Positions 10,411-22,383 of a stretch of 64,000 nt of DNA are shown here, piece by piece (within the stretch, counting starts at the first letter, position 1; each line of letters opens with the position of its first letter). The notes under the pieces are model-generated. The model had not been told where the DNA came from. It ran no database searches and saw nothing but the letters and a program-made list of their open reading frames with translations. A program made the translations under genes and the position numbers. The DNA is from Chiridota heheva (Eukaryota; Echinodermata; Holothuroidea; Apodida; Chiridotidae), in NCBI GenBank assembly GCA_020152595.1, contig JAIGNY010004486.1, positions 100,001 through 164,000 of the forward strand, given 5' to 3'.

Positions 10411-13400
10411 GCCATAGTGGTTATTAAGAGGCTTTTATTCAGTCTGCATTGAGTTCAAAAAGACAATAGATTGAATTATTTAATCATCTGTGAAACAAAT
10501 TTGATCGAAGAAACAAACAAAAATAATGAGTGTTTTAATTTTAAATTTGTAAATGGGCTTTTAATTTCTTAATTTTATTTTCTGCAGAATTAAATCATTA
10601 CTCGAAAACTCAAAATCAAACTGTTTTGATAACCTCAAATAAGATCTTCAATCTAGTCAAATTTGTACAATACTTTGTAAATTTCTGGTGCAACAATCCT
10701 GCGCCATTCATTCAAAATGTAATATATAGTGCCCTTTTGTATTTGTTTTATGGATCACTGGTTGTTAAAATATCAATAAAAAATTGGGTGGCTTTAGTGG
10801 TGCTGCAATAAGGCTCACATGTACGCCGATTGGTGTGGCAGACTGTCTCTTTGGAAGTTGTAAAAACATCCTTCTTTGTGAGGAACCTCTGGATTATGTC
10901 AGGAAACCCAAGTGCTAGGCTATAATAGGTCATTATTTGAATAATGTATTATATTTTGTCTTAATTATGTTAAGGTTAGCGATTTTTTTATTTGCAATCC
11001 TGCCAACAATGCGAGCTTCGGGCTATATATTGTGACAGGTATTGCATGCTAATTTAAGCAAGATCTGCATATTAGGACAATGTAGGCTAGGCCTATAAAC
11101 CTATTCCATTGATTTCCTTACTCAGTCAGATCAATAACTGAATTGTCTCTGCTTAGAAGTTAGACTAGACCAGTATTATTATAAGTCTCCCCACCAAATA
11201 ATTTGCGACATAGGGCCTACCGGCAGTTGACCACATCAATTATTACATAACAGAACTTCAGAAGACAAAAACTGATCCAAGTGAATGCTGGAAATGGCAG
11301 TTCCATAAATATTATACATAAAGCATACATTCACAGCCCTCGTCATCCCCGTATTAGATTGCCCTTAGTATTGATATTCTTATTAAAATCTTGCCTTATG
11401 ATTGATATTCTTAGTGTTTTTAAACGTAAGCATACAAAATTGATAACAATTCGCAAAGTTCTATTATTACTCAGTCTTTTGTGTAACATTCAAATAAGCA
11501 ACTGCAGATTTTAACACAATTTCGGAAGCATAGTGGTATCTCCATTTAGTTTGCGTGTCCCGAAGTATTAGAAATTTGTTAATATTTACCGTCTTCTCTG
11601 GTGTGTCCTAACTAAAGTAACAGTTTTTTTTACTGTATTCCTACTAAGTTTGTTGGAGTAATCATGGTCATACTCAGATTATTTCAGATTACTATGAAAT
11701 ATTTCAAAATTATTATGTCATCTTTGACATCAAAACTCCTGTTAACTTCTGAAACTGTCATGCAGACGCAATGCAGGCTGCGCAGTTACAAAATAGTATG
11801 AGCCTTAACATTGCATTGTGGTACTATTAATGAATGTTGATTATTTGCTACTTTTTCGCAACTTATTTTTCGTTGTCGAAATTGTGTCAATTTACCTTTG
11901 GATCACAGAAATAACACAAAAAGCATAACACAAAACTGATATTGGTTTTGAATATAAGTTTGCAGTGACGGATCATACCTTGTATAATTACCTTACACAA
12001 CACCTAGATATAAAAAGTTTCTGAAATGTTAACTAGTCTAGTTTAAATTACAACGAAATGTTTTTTGTTTGTTCCAAAAACAATTTCATCAAAATTCTGG
12101 CATTATTATCTGGCTAGAACAGCATAGAGCATTAATGCAGAGATAACTGTTTTTTCTGAGTAAGGAACAAGTTAAAGTACTATACACGATTTTGATGTTC
12201 TTGTTCTCAGTCTTGTTCTTACTTCAGAACTGATATCATTTGAAACATTTTATGCTTTTGTTCTACATTGCAGATTTGTGATTATTTCATGCTTTCACAG
12301 TCCCCATAAACCAATATTATGGTACAAGTAGATCTGAAAACAAATTTCTTCAGCAATACTGAGATGGACAACAAATTTGGCTAACTCTGTTGATTCTCAG
12401 TTTGATCCCTTAGATACAGTATATATAAAGCAGTGTAATGTTGCCAGGACTTTACAGTAACATTATGTACCGTCTTGTCGTTACAGTTCATTTATTCTGT
12501 CTTATTGTTTTTGTAGATTGAAAAGATTATAAATTGAATGTAGTTCAGTTCTTTATGGAGTGTTACTCTCTTTTATATTCTGCTATTATATTGCAGCCAT
12601 TTGTCTTACCTTCATTCATTCATTCTTAAAAAAAGTTAACAATTGATTTACCCAAATTGCCGTCAGCATGTTGCTTCAAGGCCCCTATACTGTATATATA
12701 GAAATAACAAATCGTATCCATTTCAGAACAGTGTATATTAGAGGGAAAAGATTTAAGATATTTAATCAAAATCACTTATTTTTGCAGCCTGAATGTAAGA
12801 AGGGTCAATGTTTTTATTGTTAAAATGCTGTCTTATCTACTTGAAATTACTCTTTGTGGTACTTGCAAAAATATTTGAATTCTGCTTCTGCTCAAACACT
12901 GAAATAGCTAAAACTTCAATTAAAAAATACATTTGGTCAAAACAATTTGTTTAGTAAAACCATCGCAAGTTTTGTTTTACCTTACATGTCATATTTTGTA
13001 TTCATTACCTACAGAATCATTTAATGTTAATTTTATTTTCAAGCTTCTCTAAGTTGCTTGAGAGGAAAGTACTGCAGCACTACATTGTCTTGATATTAAC
13101 TTATCACTACCTTTTACTTTCCCTCAAAGATTGTGGCAGAGCAACAGAGAAATCAAATAAGTACTATATTTCTAAAAGAACAAACAGTGCTCAAATAAGT
13201 GCAATATTAGGACTAGATCTGTATTTACCCATCAGTCATTTAGCTTGCATGGAAGTTACAGCAACACCAACTAAAGAAGAATGATGTGACTGACAGTTAT
13301 ACAGCATCTAATGATGTCTCCATCCATCCTGTTTTTTACAGCATACTTTGTACATGATAAAATGAAACACGTGTTGCTATATGTGAAATATTGTTTCATG

Positions 13401-14960
13401 AGATGATTCTTTTATATTGAATCTTTCTTTGTTTTACCTGCAGTAATGAAATTGATCAGTACATTTTGATATTGGAGCAATGTAAGACATGAATATGGGT
13501 ACCACAATATCTTTGCATCAACAGAAAAGGTAAACAAGATGCAGATAATTTAATGTCTTATGCAAACTATCATTATCGGTCCTTTAGAAAACTCAGCTTA
13601 GAAAAATTAAGTGCCATGTAATTGTTCAATGGTCAATAATTACTATCTTTACCAATAATGTTATCATAAAACAATAATTAATTGGTATAGTGCAAAATTA
13701 TGTTGAACATCTATATGTGCTGTACAAAGAGAAAATCATGAACATCTATATGTGCTGTACAAGGAGAAAATCATGTTAAGCATTTATATGTGCTGTACAA
13801 AGAGAAAATCATGGGGAGGAGCAGGAAAATAAGTATAAATGTTTAAGGATTCTTTTAGAATATACTGATGATTTTTGTTTCCATTTTTGGACAGCCGGGT
13901 GAGGCATTGAAAGATGTGTTGATATCGAATAATCTTTTATTTGCAGCACTTTATAGACACATACTTTGAAAGGCTGTCATAAAAGACTAGTGACATCTAG
14001 AACATTTACCTTATAGTTTGGTGCAAGAAAATATTGACAAGGATGTTTAGTAGTTGAAAAGCATATCAAATTTCAGACAAACAGTAGCAAATCAAAATTT
14101 GAGCTTTATTAGGGTATGTATAATATGTGATGTAATACAGTATGATATGAAATATTCTTATAGTGTAATATATTGTATTTTTGCTCTATTGACCTAGAGA
14201 ATTTATTTTTCACTGGGATATGGCAAAGAAAAAACAAACCTAGCTGCTCTCTTTGAAACTATTCTAGATTACAATTTCGAAAGAAAAAAAAATACAGGAA
14301 ATAAAGGGCAGTCTCACTCTTGAGACAACTAACACTGTATTTGTGTGAACAATAATTTGTTGTGTTATTTCACAAAGCTTTGAAATACTCAATTCAAAAA
14401 CTAAATTCAATTTACATCATTAAGTGATGTCTGATTCTTTAAAGCAAACATATAAAGCTTGCCCAGATGTTAAGTGAAATATACCTGTAGTCCAATTCAA
14501 AGTTCAAAAGTTTACGAATGGCTAGGTGAAAAACTGTATGTAATTCTTTACATATCTTTCCTAAATTTCAGTATTTGAAAATGAGGACAAAGTCTATTCC
14601 TGCTAGATTATGGTTAAGGGTATAGTCAACACTTAAAAACGTTTGGGGAAAATTCCTTTCCATCTTTCAAAAAAAATGTGTGGTAATGAATTAAAAACAA
14701 AACAAGGGGTTACATAAGGAAATAGAAACTTTCGCCCACTTATACATCAGAAGAGGAACATGAAGAGGAACAAAGATTTGCATATTGTGGCCTAAATATT
14801 CAAAATGCTCTAAAATGGTCAATTGTTAAGCGATTTGGATGATTTGTTTGCTTCTATTTTTCATGGATTTTAAAGCAATTTAGCATAAGTTGCTGCTTCT
14901 CTAAAGAAGCACTTATACATATGAAGAGCTTAATGCATCGCTTATATGGTGAGGTGGAAA
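10411..14960. other. Long AT-rich non-coding region
   Basis: Short open frames occur on both strands, but none has a recognisable domain, codon bias or paired splice signals. Apart from the small minisatellite at 13.7 kb I see nothing that marks a gene. Confidence 0.6.
13697..13812. repeat. ~40-bp tandem repeat, three units
   Basis: The phrase tatatgtgctgtacaaagag, followed by aaaatcatg, occurs three times with one or two substitutions and a small length difference in the third unit. Confidence 0.9.
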
Positions 14961-15422
14961 TTTGTTACCATTGTATATTTATTCATACAATTGTGCTGAA
15001 GCGCCACCGTTTGCTCTGAGTTTTCTGCCTAATGACATTGACCTTTTTGAGATGCAGTGTGTAAACAAACACTGCCATGTAGACAAAAGGCCTACTGTAC
15101 TTGTCAACAGGATGTTTATGTTCAAACAGCATCCTATTCAGTTTGCTGGCTGGGGTCATTGTATGAGGACCTATATCGTTTGCCAGAAGCTCCGAACTTG
15201 AGTTCCAAGTTCGTCATCCCTTTTTGTGAGTTACATTTCAACTAAATTTGTCAATTCCTATTATCAAATGTATCCCCAGTAATTATTCTTTGTGTTTAAC
15301 CTTAGTGATGACACTTGCTATGTTTTTAGAGTGACTTTTGACAACTTTTCGTAAGTTTGTATCTTTAATCAAGATGGCGTCACCATTTGCTGAAATTAAT
15401 ATTATGTTAAGTTAACAACAAT

Positions 15423-15626
15423 GTGGTTCACTGTGGAAGTAAACTGGTTTGTCAACATTGCAGAAGGAGTATAAGCTCTGTGGCGTTGGTGGATGTGGAG
15501 TGTAAAGGAAATTGCGGTTGTACAGTATCGGCATTGCAGATGGGAGTGTTCGGGCTCTCTGACATTGATGTTTATGCTGCCAGGCAAATCGTAATATATA
15601 TTGCAGTAATACATGTCAGCATGTAA
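15423..15626 (+). other. Weak cysteine-rich exon candidate
   Basis: A 67-codon frame contains LVCQHCRRSISSVALVDVEC, then KGNCGCTVSALQMG. The CxxC and CxC spacing and non-AT-biased composition stand out from the flanks. Just upstream, at about 15373, is aagATGGCG, a YY1-like start context. A second weak candidate is at about 15110-15245 (DLYRLPEAPNLSSKFVIPFC). I do not recognise either, and they may be chance frames. Confidence 0.2.
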
Positions 15627-15649
15627 GTGTAGCGAGTGAAGGAATAGTT

Positions 15650-18600
15650 CAAGCCTATAAAATAATAATTCCAGTTCTATTCAAAAGCATAGCGATGTCC
15701 CAAGCGTAGCGATCTCGAGTGAAAGTCAAAAGAATTGTGGATTGGAAGAAAATCTTGATGTGTACCATGTAATTTTTAGGCCCTGTATTGTGAATTTAGG
15801 TATTCATTAGGAAATGAGAAATGAAGTATCATTCAGAAAGATGATCTTTTAGATAACCTCTCTCTTTAGCTAGGCCTGTGATTATCATATTGTTGATGAC
15901 ATTAAAAATGTATTGATTAAATTGATTATTTTCATTCGTATTTTGTTACTATGCTAATACAGTATATCATGAAAGTGGTTCAGGTTGTTTAATAGAATAT
16001 ATGCCGTCTGTACTGTGGAAGTCGAGGAGATAAAGTTGAGTGCTCGTGTTCAACGATATTCTGAGTGTTTGTAAGAATACATGTTCCGTGTACTAGCTGA
16101 CTAGTAAAGAGTTAGGAGACGTTGATTTATTCAATTAGGGACAGGCTGTCTGTACCAGTGTTATTCTTTGTGTTGGTATTGATTGTTATTGTTGTTTTTC
16201 ATGGTTTCATATATAATGAAATTGTCTAAGGGTATTGTGGGTTATTTTAGATTAGCTGATCCTAGTCAGGGTGGAATAGGAATTTAGAGTGAAGACAGAG
16301 CCCTTGCGGTCTTGAGATTATTTTGGGGGGTTTATTTGTGGTTTGTTTTGTGTCAACAAAATAATGAGTTGGTTTTGGGTGTTTACTGAGTTCAGCTGTG
16401 TTGAACTGCAGGTCATTGGTCTATGTCTTTTTTTTTTATTAGGAAAGGCTATGTGTTTTCGGTGTTAAGTTAGTAGCCGAGGATTGTGTAACATATAACT
16501 AACAAAGTTCTCAAGAAGTGTTTTGGTATCATGCATAAAGATAAAGAGTGTTTTGTTAAGATGTTATTTCATATTGTTGTGTGTGGGATATTGGAAGTTA
16601 ATTTTATTAAAAGTTATGTACTTGTGCTTTCAAGTTTGTGTGTGTTCAGACGTCATTTTTGTTCCCTAGATCCCAACCGGCGATAATCCTCGCCACCCCA
16701 AGGAGATACCCCCACCCCCTCACTTAATTTCACTTACTTATGATGAAGTTGAAACAAGTCTTACATTTGAACCAGAGGAGATAAATAAATTGTACTTCTA
16801 AAAAAAGTATTTTCTTTGAGTTTTCTTAAGTGTTATTTGAATGTTTGCATTTGTGTACTATTTATCCTCTAACTATTTATCTATAAATTCATCTGCCTCA
16901 AACAAGGATAGACATACCAGTTTTTTGTATTTTGTATTTAGGTTACTGTAGATCTGATGGAGCCACTTTTTTTATTTGAAATAGCAGACAGGCTATCGTA
17001 ACAAGGTACACATGAATGTCATGCAATCGCAAAGTAATGTGTTGTGTAACACTAAACCAATCCAATAATTTGGGGACTCTGGTTGGAGACTTTTTAGTAC
17101 TGTGGTGGTGCCACATTTGGTTATCTATTGGGTTATACCACCCATGTGAAGCCTTATATAAGACCCTGTATTAAACATTCAGCCTTTCCTGAAATCGGTT
17201 AATTTACACAGAAAAGGGGATGGAATTGGTGAATGGAAAATTTGCAGTGAATTAAAATACCTTGATTTCTGTTTGGAACTTGGAAGCACCTTATATCATT
17301 AAGATTATCTTCAAGCACACCCAGATGAAAACAGTATCACAACATTGACAGACTGACAGTTAGTTACAAGGAGACGCGGTACAGCCCTCTGACTACGTCA
17401 CTTGTTTGCCTTTATAGTCATTGATTTCCCTATCATTTTACTCCTCTCAGGCCTTTCCCATGATTGTTTGCGATAGGTTGCCCCAGCCCTCATAATAATG
17501 CTTTAATATTATAAGTTATCCGAGCTCCCGTGGTGGGGACTGCTCCTAAGCGGTGTTATGTATACCCCTTACGTGCGACTATTCATGATCTTTTATTGGT
17601 TAAGAGTTTTATTCTCCAATGGATTGCTTAATGACAGTCCCCTTCATGTCCCACCCTATTCACTCTTAAATGACAGTTTCCCCCACATTGCACAGAAGAA
17701 CCACTTGAATTTATGACAGACGGACAGACTTATTTAAAGCTGGAAGTTAATTCAACCAAGTTTGAAGTTCCATGTTACACGGGTGAGTAATAAATCTTTC
17801 AGAGGTAAACATTCCTATTAGGTGTGTAACAACATTGTTGGTAAGGAGCAGAGACGTCACTATAAGGGGTTGGTGCGAGATTGGGGTGCCTCCCCCAAAT
17901 GGGACGCCAGTTGGAAAATTAACATGGCAGTTGGAAATCCAACCGTTCCTCTTCGGGGAACCTTCATAAATTTACTGATACCTCAACCTCTCCCCCCCCC
18001 CCCCCCTCCCCCCTTCTCCAAACTCCGTCATCACCATCACCACCATTCAGGAGACCCTGAGCCCAATCAGAATACCCCAGCGACGTTCTTGGTAAGGAGA
18101 CACAAGTAACTTAGAGTTAAAAGTACCAGCATATCAGGTTTGTGCTTCTATTCCCCAGGGTCTCTAACCAATGAGGTACCACTTTTAATAGGTAAACATC
18201 CATATTATGCCAGTGTGATTAAAGTGTTTGTGTACATCTCAACGTAAATGTAAGCGGCTCAAGCAATGTCATATTGCAAATATTTGAACAAGGGTCCCGA
18301 ACATAATATTCCCCATGCACCACTAATTGTGGTGTAGCCACCATTCAAAAAGTGAGGGGTCCAAGACTCCTCCAAAGACAAAGTGTTCAATTTTAGCCCA
18401 ATCCTGAAGGCAATTTTGAAAAGCGAAATATATATAAACAATTATCGCGATTTTTAAGAATATTCCTGTGAAAAGGAGTCCCCTCCCCATTCACCCCGTG
18501 GATACACCACTGCCTATAGAGCATGTTGAAGTCTCATGCTATGTATATGAGAAAAGCTGCAAATCAAAACAAAATCAACTTATTTTGGGGGTCTGCCCCT

Positions 18601-19560
18601 TTAAAGTGATGTGTTCTAAATAATTCAACAAGGGGCTTTCCATTAAACAGTCCTGTTGAGAGAGGAGGGGGAGGGGGAGGGGGTTCATGGTAAAAACAAT
18701 GTTTAACTTTTGCCACAAAATACCACCCCAAAAAAAGGAAGAGATATATAAACAATTCATGTTCCAGGCGAAATATGAAAGCTGTCACGGTTTTTTGGGC
18801 TCCAGTCCTCTCACAAAATTTCAAAAAAAATGTGTTTGATTGTTGGCTGATAGGAATAAAAAACAAAATGACCAAATTTGTAATAAATGTTACCTCATAT
18901 TATTGATTTAGGTAAATTGGGTCCATAAAATACTTATGGGGCCTACTTATCTATCTAAACTTGACACTTAAAAAAAAATGGAGTTATCTAGCTTTACAAA
19001 CGCTAAAGCTGATATGACGGGTACACATCTCGAAATTAGGTATAATATTACTGTTATAAATCACAAAATAAACTCTTCTCTCTTGATATACAATCGAATT
19101 TAAGAGTATCTTGTAAACCTCGAGCGTTTATTTCCCCTCCAATACCATCACCTATTCTTCAGTGGCAGGAGCACTGTAGATAGTCTATTGGTGTAGTACA
19201 TCCGTTTTACTGACATACACTCAATGCGCATGCGTTATAATCATGGCGTCCAATTCAAGCCGAAAGCGGGTCTAATCGAATTGTGATAGAACTTGTCTTA
19301 GGCCTTTGATTTGTGATTTGTCCTAAGATGAATTGGAAATTATTTTTTGCATAGTTTAAACAGCATTTGGTTTTACTTCACGAATTGGTAAGCTGTTTTT
19401 TCGTGATTTCCATCTTTTTTTGTATCGGTCGGTTGTCAATTTGATCACCGTCACTGTTTTTGTTCTTTCATAGGCAGTTGTGCGAAAAGTAGTATTTACA
19501 TTGTGACATAAAACGATGTCATTAATTCTTAAAAGTCGTATCCTTTATTGTGCATTCATA
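15650..19560. other. Non-coding stretch with short homopolymer tracts
   Basis: No gene recognised. It contains a C-rich tract at about 17990-18010, a CAT-repeat run at about 18028-18045, and fragments resembling dispersed repeats around 18480-18680 and 17870-17900. Confidence 0.5.
19225..19262 (+). promoter_or_regulatory. NRF1-like site next to an ATGGCG start
   Basis: TGCGCATGCG at 19225-19234 matches the core of the palindromic NRF1 binding site known from animal CpG-type promoters. An ATG in good context (ATGGCGTCC) follows at 19243 and opens MASNSSRKRV before a stop, or possibly a donor at GTCTAA. The local sequence is richer in CpG than its surroundings. This could be a small promoter and first exon; the evidence is two short motifs only. 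Confidence 0.25.
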
Positions 19561-19570
19561 CGATAAATAT

Positions 19571-20480
19571 GTGTTCTTCGGTTTTAGAGCAAATTACTCT
19601 GATATACAATTGTCTTGTGTATAGAACAACTGATAAACCCTCTGGCCAACAAAACCTCCAAGATGCTCTAAATAAACTTGAAGAATGGCAAAATAAATGG
19701 CAAATGAATTTCAACCTCCTCTAAATGCTACATCCTCTCAATATCTCCTAGAAAATGCTATAAATCACCAGTTTATACCTTGTGCAACCAGCCGTTAAAA
19801 CATGTCAACTCCCACCCGTACCTAGGTGTTGAAATTGATCATAAACTCAGATGGGATAAACATATACACAACATCACCAACAAAGCAAACTCTGTACTTG
19901 GCCTATTAGGACATAATCTCTCAAACTGTCCCACTGACGTTAACACCACTGCATATAAAGTTCTAGTTAGGCCAGTACTTGAGTATGCATCAGCAGTTTG
20001 GGACCCCCATCACCAGTGCGATGTAGATAAGCCTGAATCAATTTAACGGAGAACAGCCAGGTTCTGTACGGCAGACTACTCTTATAAATCCAGTGTCACT
20101 AGCATGCTTTATAAATTAGATTGGCCCCTGCTAATAACAAGAAGAAGGAACACCCGTCTAAAAATGCTATATAAAATCAATAAGTGTTGTCGCCATTGAT
20201 AATAATAACCTGATCCCAAACGCAAGAATTGTTACAAGAAATAACCATGCTCTGAATCTCCACGTTCCTTAATTATGCTAAAAAGAATGTTTATAAATAC
20301 TCCTTCTTTCCTCAAACACTTAAAGATTGGAATGCTTTACTATCGGACATTGTACATGCACCAAGTCTAAAGTGTTTCAAAGCTAAACTTGCTAAGCTTG
20401 TTAAAAAAAAATTCTCATAATTTTGCTACGCTCGGTTGGCGTTCATGTCCTCTACAAGGATTTTTGCCGACTTAACCTAT
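19571..20480 (+). pseudogene. CR1/jockey-superfamily LINE, 3' RT fragment
   Basis: The plus strand carries the end of an RT domain. NLQDALNKLEEWQNKWQMNF is at about 19645-19705; then, after frameshifts, YLGVEIDHKLRWDKHIHNIT (about 19818-19878), AYKVLVRPVLEYASAVWDPH (about 19950-20010) and, in another stretch, RRTARFCTADYSYKSSVTSM. These are the standard post-catalytic blocks of CR1/jockey-superfamily ORF2 proteins. The YADD box is decayed near 19600. The 3' end, about 20480, carries attcagattcagata, a short-repeat tail typical of such LINEs. It is 5'-truncated and not functional. Confidence 0.85.
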
Positions 20481-20489
20481 TCAGATTCA

Positions 20490-22383
20490 GATACAACAGA
20501 GATTAAATGGAAATTTATCTCTTGAATTCAAGTTTGATCATTAAAGTATATATTAGCAATTGTAGTAAATGTCACGTTACATATATGATAGATTAAAATA
20601 ATGCTGTGTTTGATATTTCTTAATGCCCATTTATAATTTTTAGCAGGTACTTTCTTCCCCCTGAATATTGGTTGGTATGTATTTATCGGTTTGGTATGTA
20701 TTGATTAGTACGAGTTTATTTCATGTTGTTCACTACAGTAATGTAATGGGTATTTGTTGTCGTCCATTCATTTTTCGATTCCCACACTTTTCAAATGTGG
20801 CACTTGCACTTTTAAAGCAACATGTAGAAAACCTCTCTAGTGTAAAAATATACTGACTCAATTTGGATGAATTTCCAAAAAGCTTTGGTTTTGATTTCAG
20901 CTGCCTCCAGCTAAATTTACTGGTTTTAATGGAAAATAACTTTGGCCTTTTGAATAGGGCGTATGACCTTATAATACAGACATGTGCAAGAGCCTTGCTC
21001 ATTATTTGGTTTCACAGCATATGATTGGTGTATTTTTTAGAAAAATCAATAGAAAGAAAGGATGTAAAATGGTATGAGCATAGTCAAAGGGATTATTGCA
21101 AGGAATGAATTCCTTCATATAAAATACTATCAAGCAGTCGCAGACGATAAATGTATTTTTGTCGTGCAAAAACTTGGCTTGAACTAAATTATTGAAAATG
21201 GTAACTCCTCATATCATCTTTCTTTTATATCATCTTTACTACTCTTTTCAATATTTTGTGATAAACAGATAAAGTTGAGCTTCAAAATCATTGAAGTTTT
21301 GAAATTCTCAAATTTTGCACTTTGACTTTCATGTGAAAAATATATATTCATCTATATATATATATAACAAGTCTTTTTGGTAATGCAACCAGTCTTCGTT
21401 TGCAGTTTTACTCCATATTATGTGACACTTATTTGGAGACACAAAATGTTATTGTTTAATATATGGTACGTATTACCACTGTCAACAAATTTGGACTAAG
21501 GCTATATTTTCACTTGTATTGTTGTCGTCTGTCTGTTTGTCATCATATCGCAATAAGATATGATTGGGTTTTGTTTAAATATGATATTGGTTTTGTTACT
21601 GTTTCAGAAGAGAGCGAATAAAATCTGGGACATATTGGAACACGGGAAGGACATAAATGGATGGGTGGAATGTTTTATGCTAAATTGTCCCGGCGTCAAC
21701 ATATCTCAAGATCTGGATGTTGATTAAATTTGGTGCGTGTTTTGTTATCAATTATGAATTAAGTGATCAAAATTTGAGACATATTGCAACAGGGAATGGG
21801 CATAAATAGAGGGAAGGTGAGTTTTGGGGATTTACTACCAATACTAGTGAGTTTAAACTTTCCAATAATTTTTTCTTTGGATCATATAAGAAGAAAATGA
21901 AAACAAAAAATCGGCTAATCCGTAGCCCTCCCGCACTCTCTCTCCTGCACCCTCCCTCCCGCACCCATCCTCCCGCACCCATCCCCGCACCCCATAACAA
22001 CCCCCTCACTGCCCTCTCTTCACTGAAAAATGTGCAAATTGTATTTTCTTGCAATTTGTTCTTCAAGTATGTCTCCATACACTAAACAATTTCCTAATAA
22101 ATCTTTCCAATTTCTGATGAAATCATTACTTTTCATAGACAATTTTCTTAGTTTTTATTCAAAATAAATCTTGTATTCATTATATCATAAATTGCCTGAT
22201 TTCAAGAATTAAACAAGTTACGAACTGTTATTGAGTAGTAAAATGCCACCTTTTAACTTTCCATTTAACATTTTAAAACAAGTATCATTGGTTCATTTTA
22301 TTTAATTTTGATCTAAATGCTCTAAACTGACTTATCAGAAGGCTTATTATAAACGCACTTGGCAGGCAAAAAACTTTTGTTCC
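20490..22383. other. Non-coding stretch
   Basis: AT-rich with a short (AT)n run at about 21350 and a C-rich tract of ctcccgcaccc repeats at about 21925-21990. No gene seen. Confidence 0.5.

Noticed and set aside
21897..22085. Pro/Leu-rich plus-strand frame and its Gly-rich opposite
   Set aside because: Driven by a short C-rich repeat (ctcccgcaccc); no domain or splice context.
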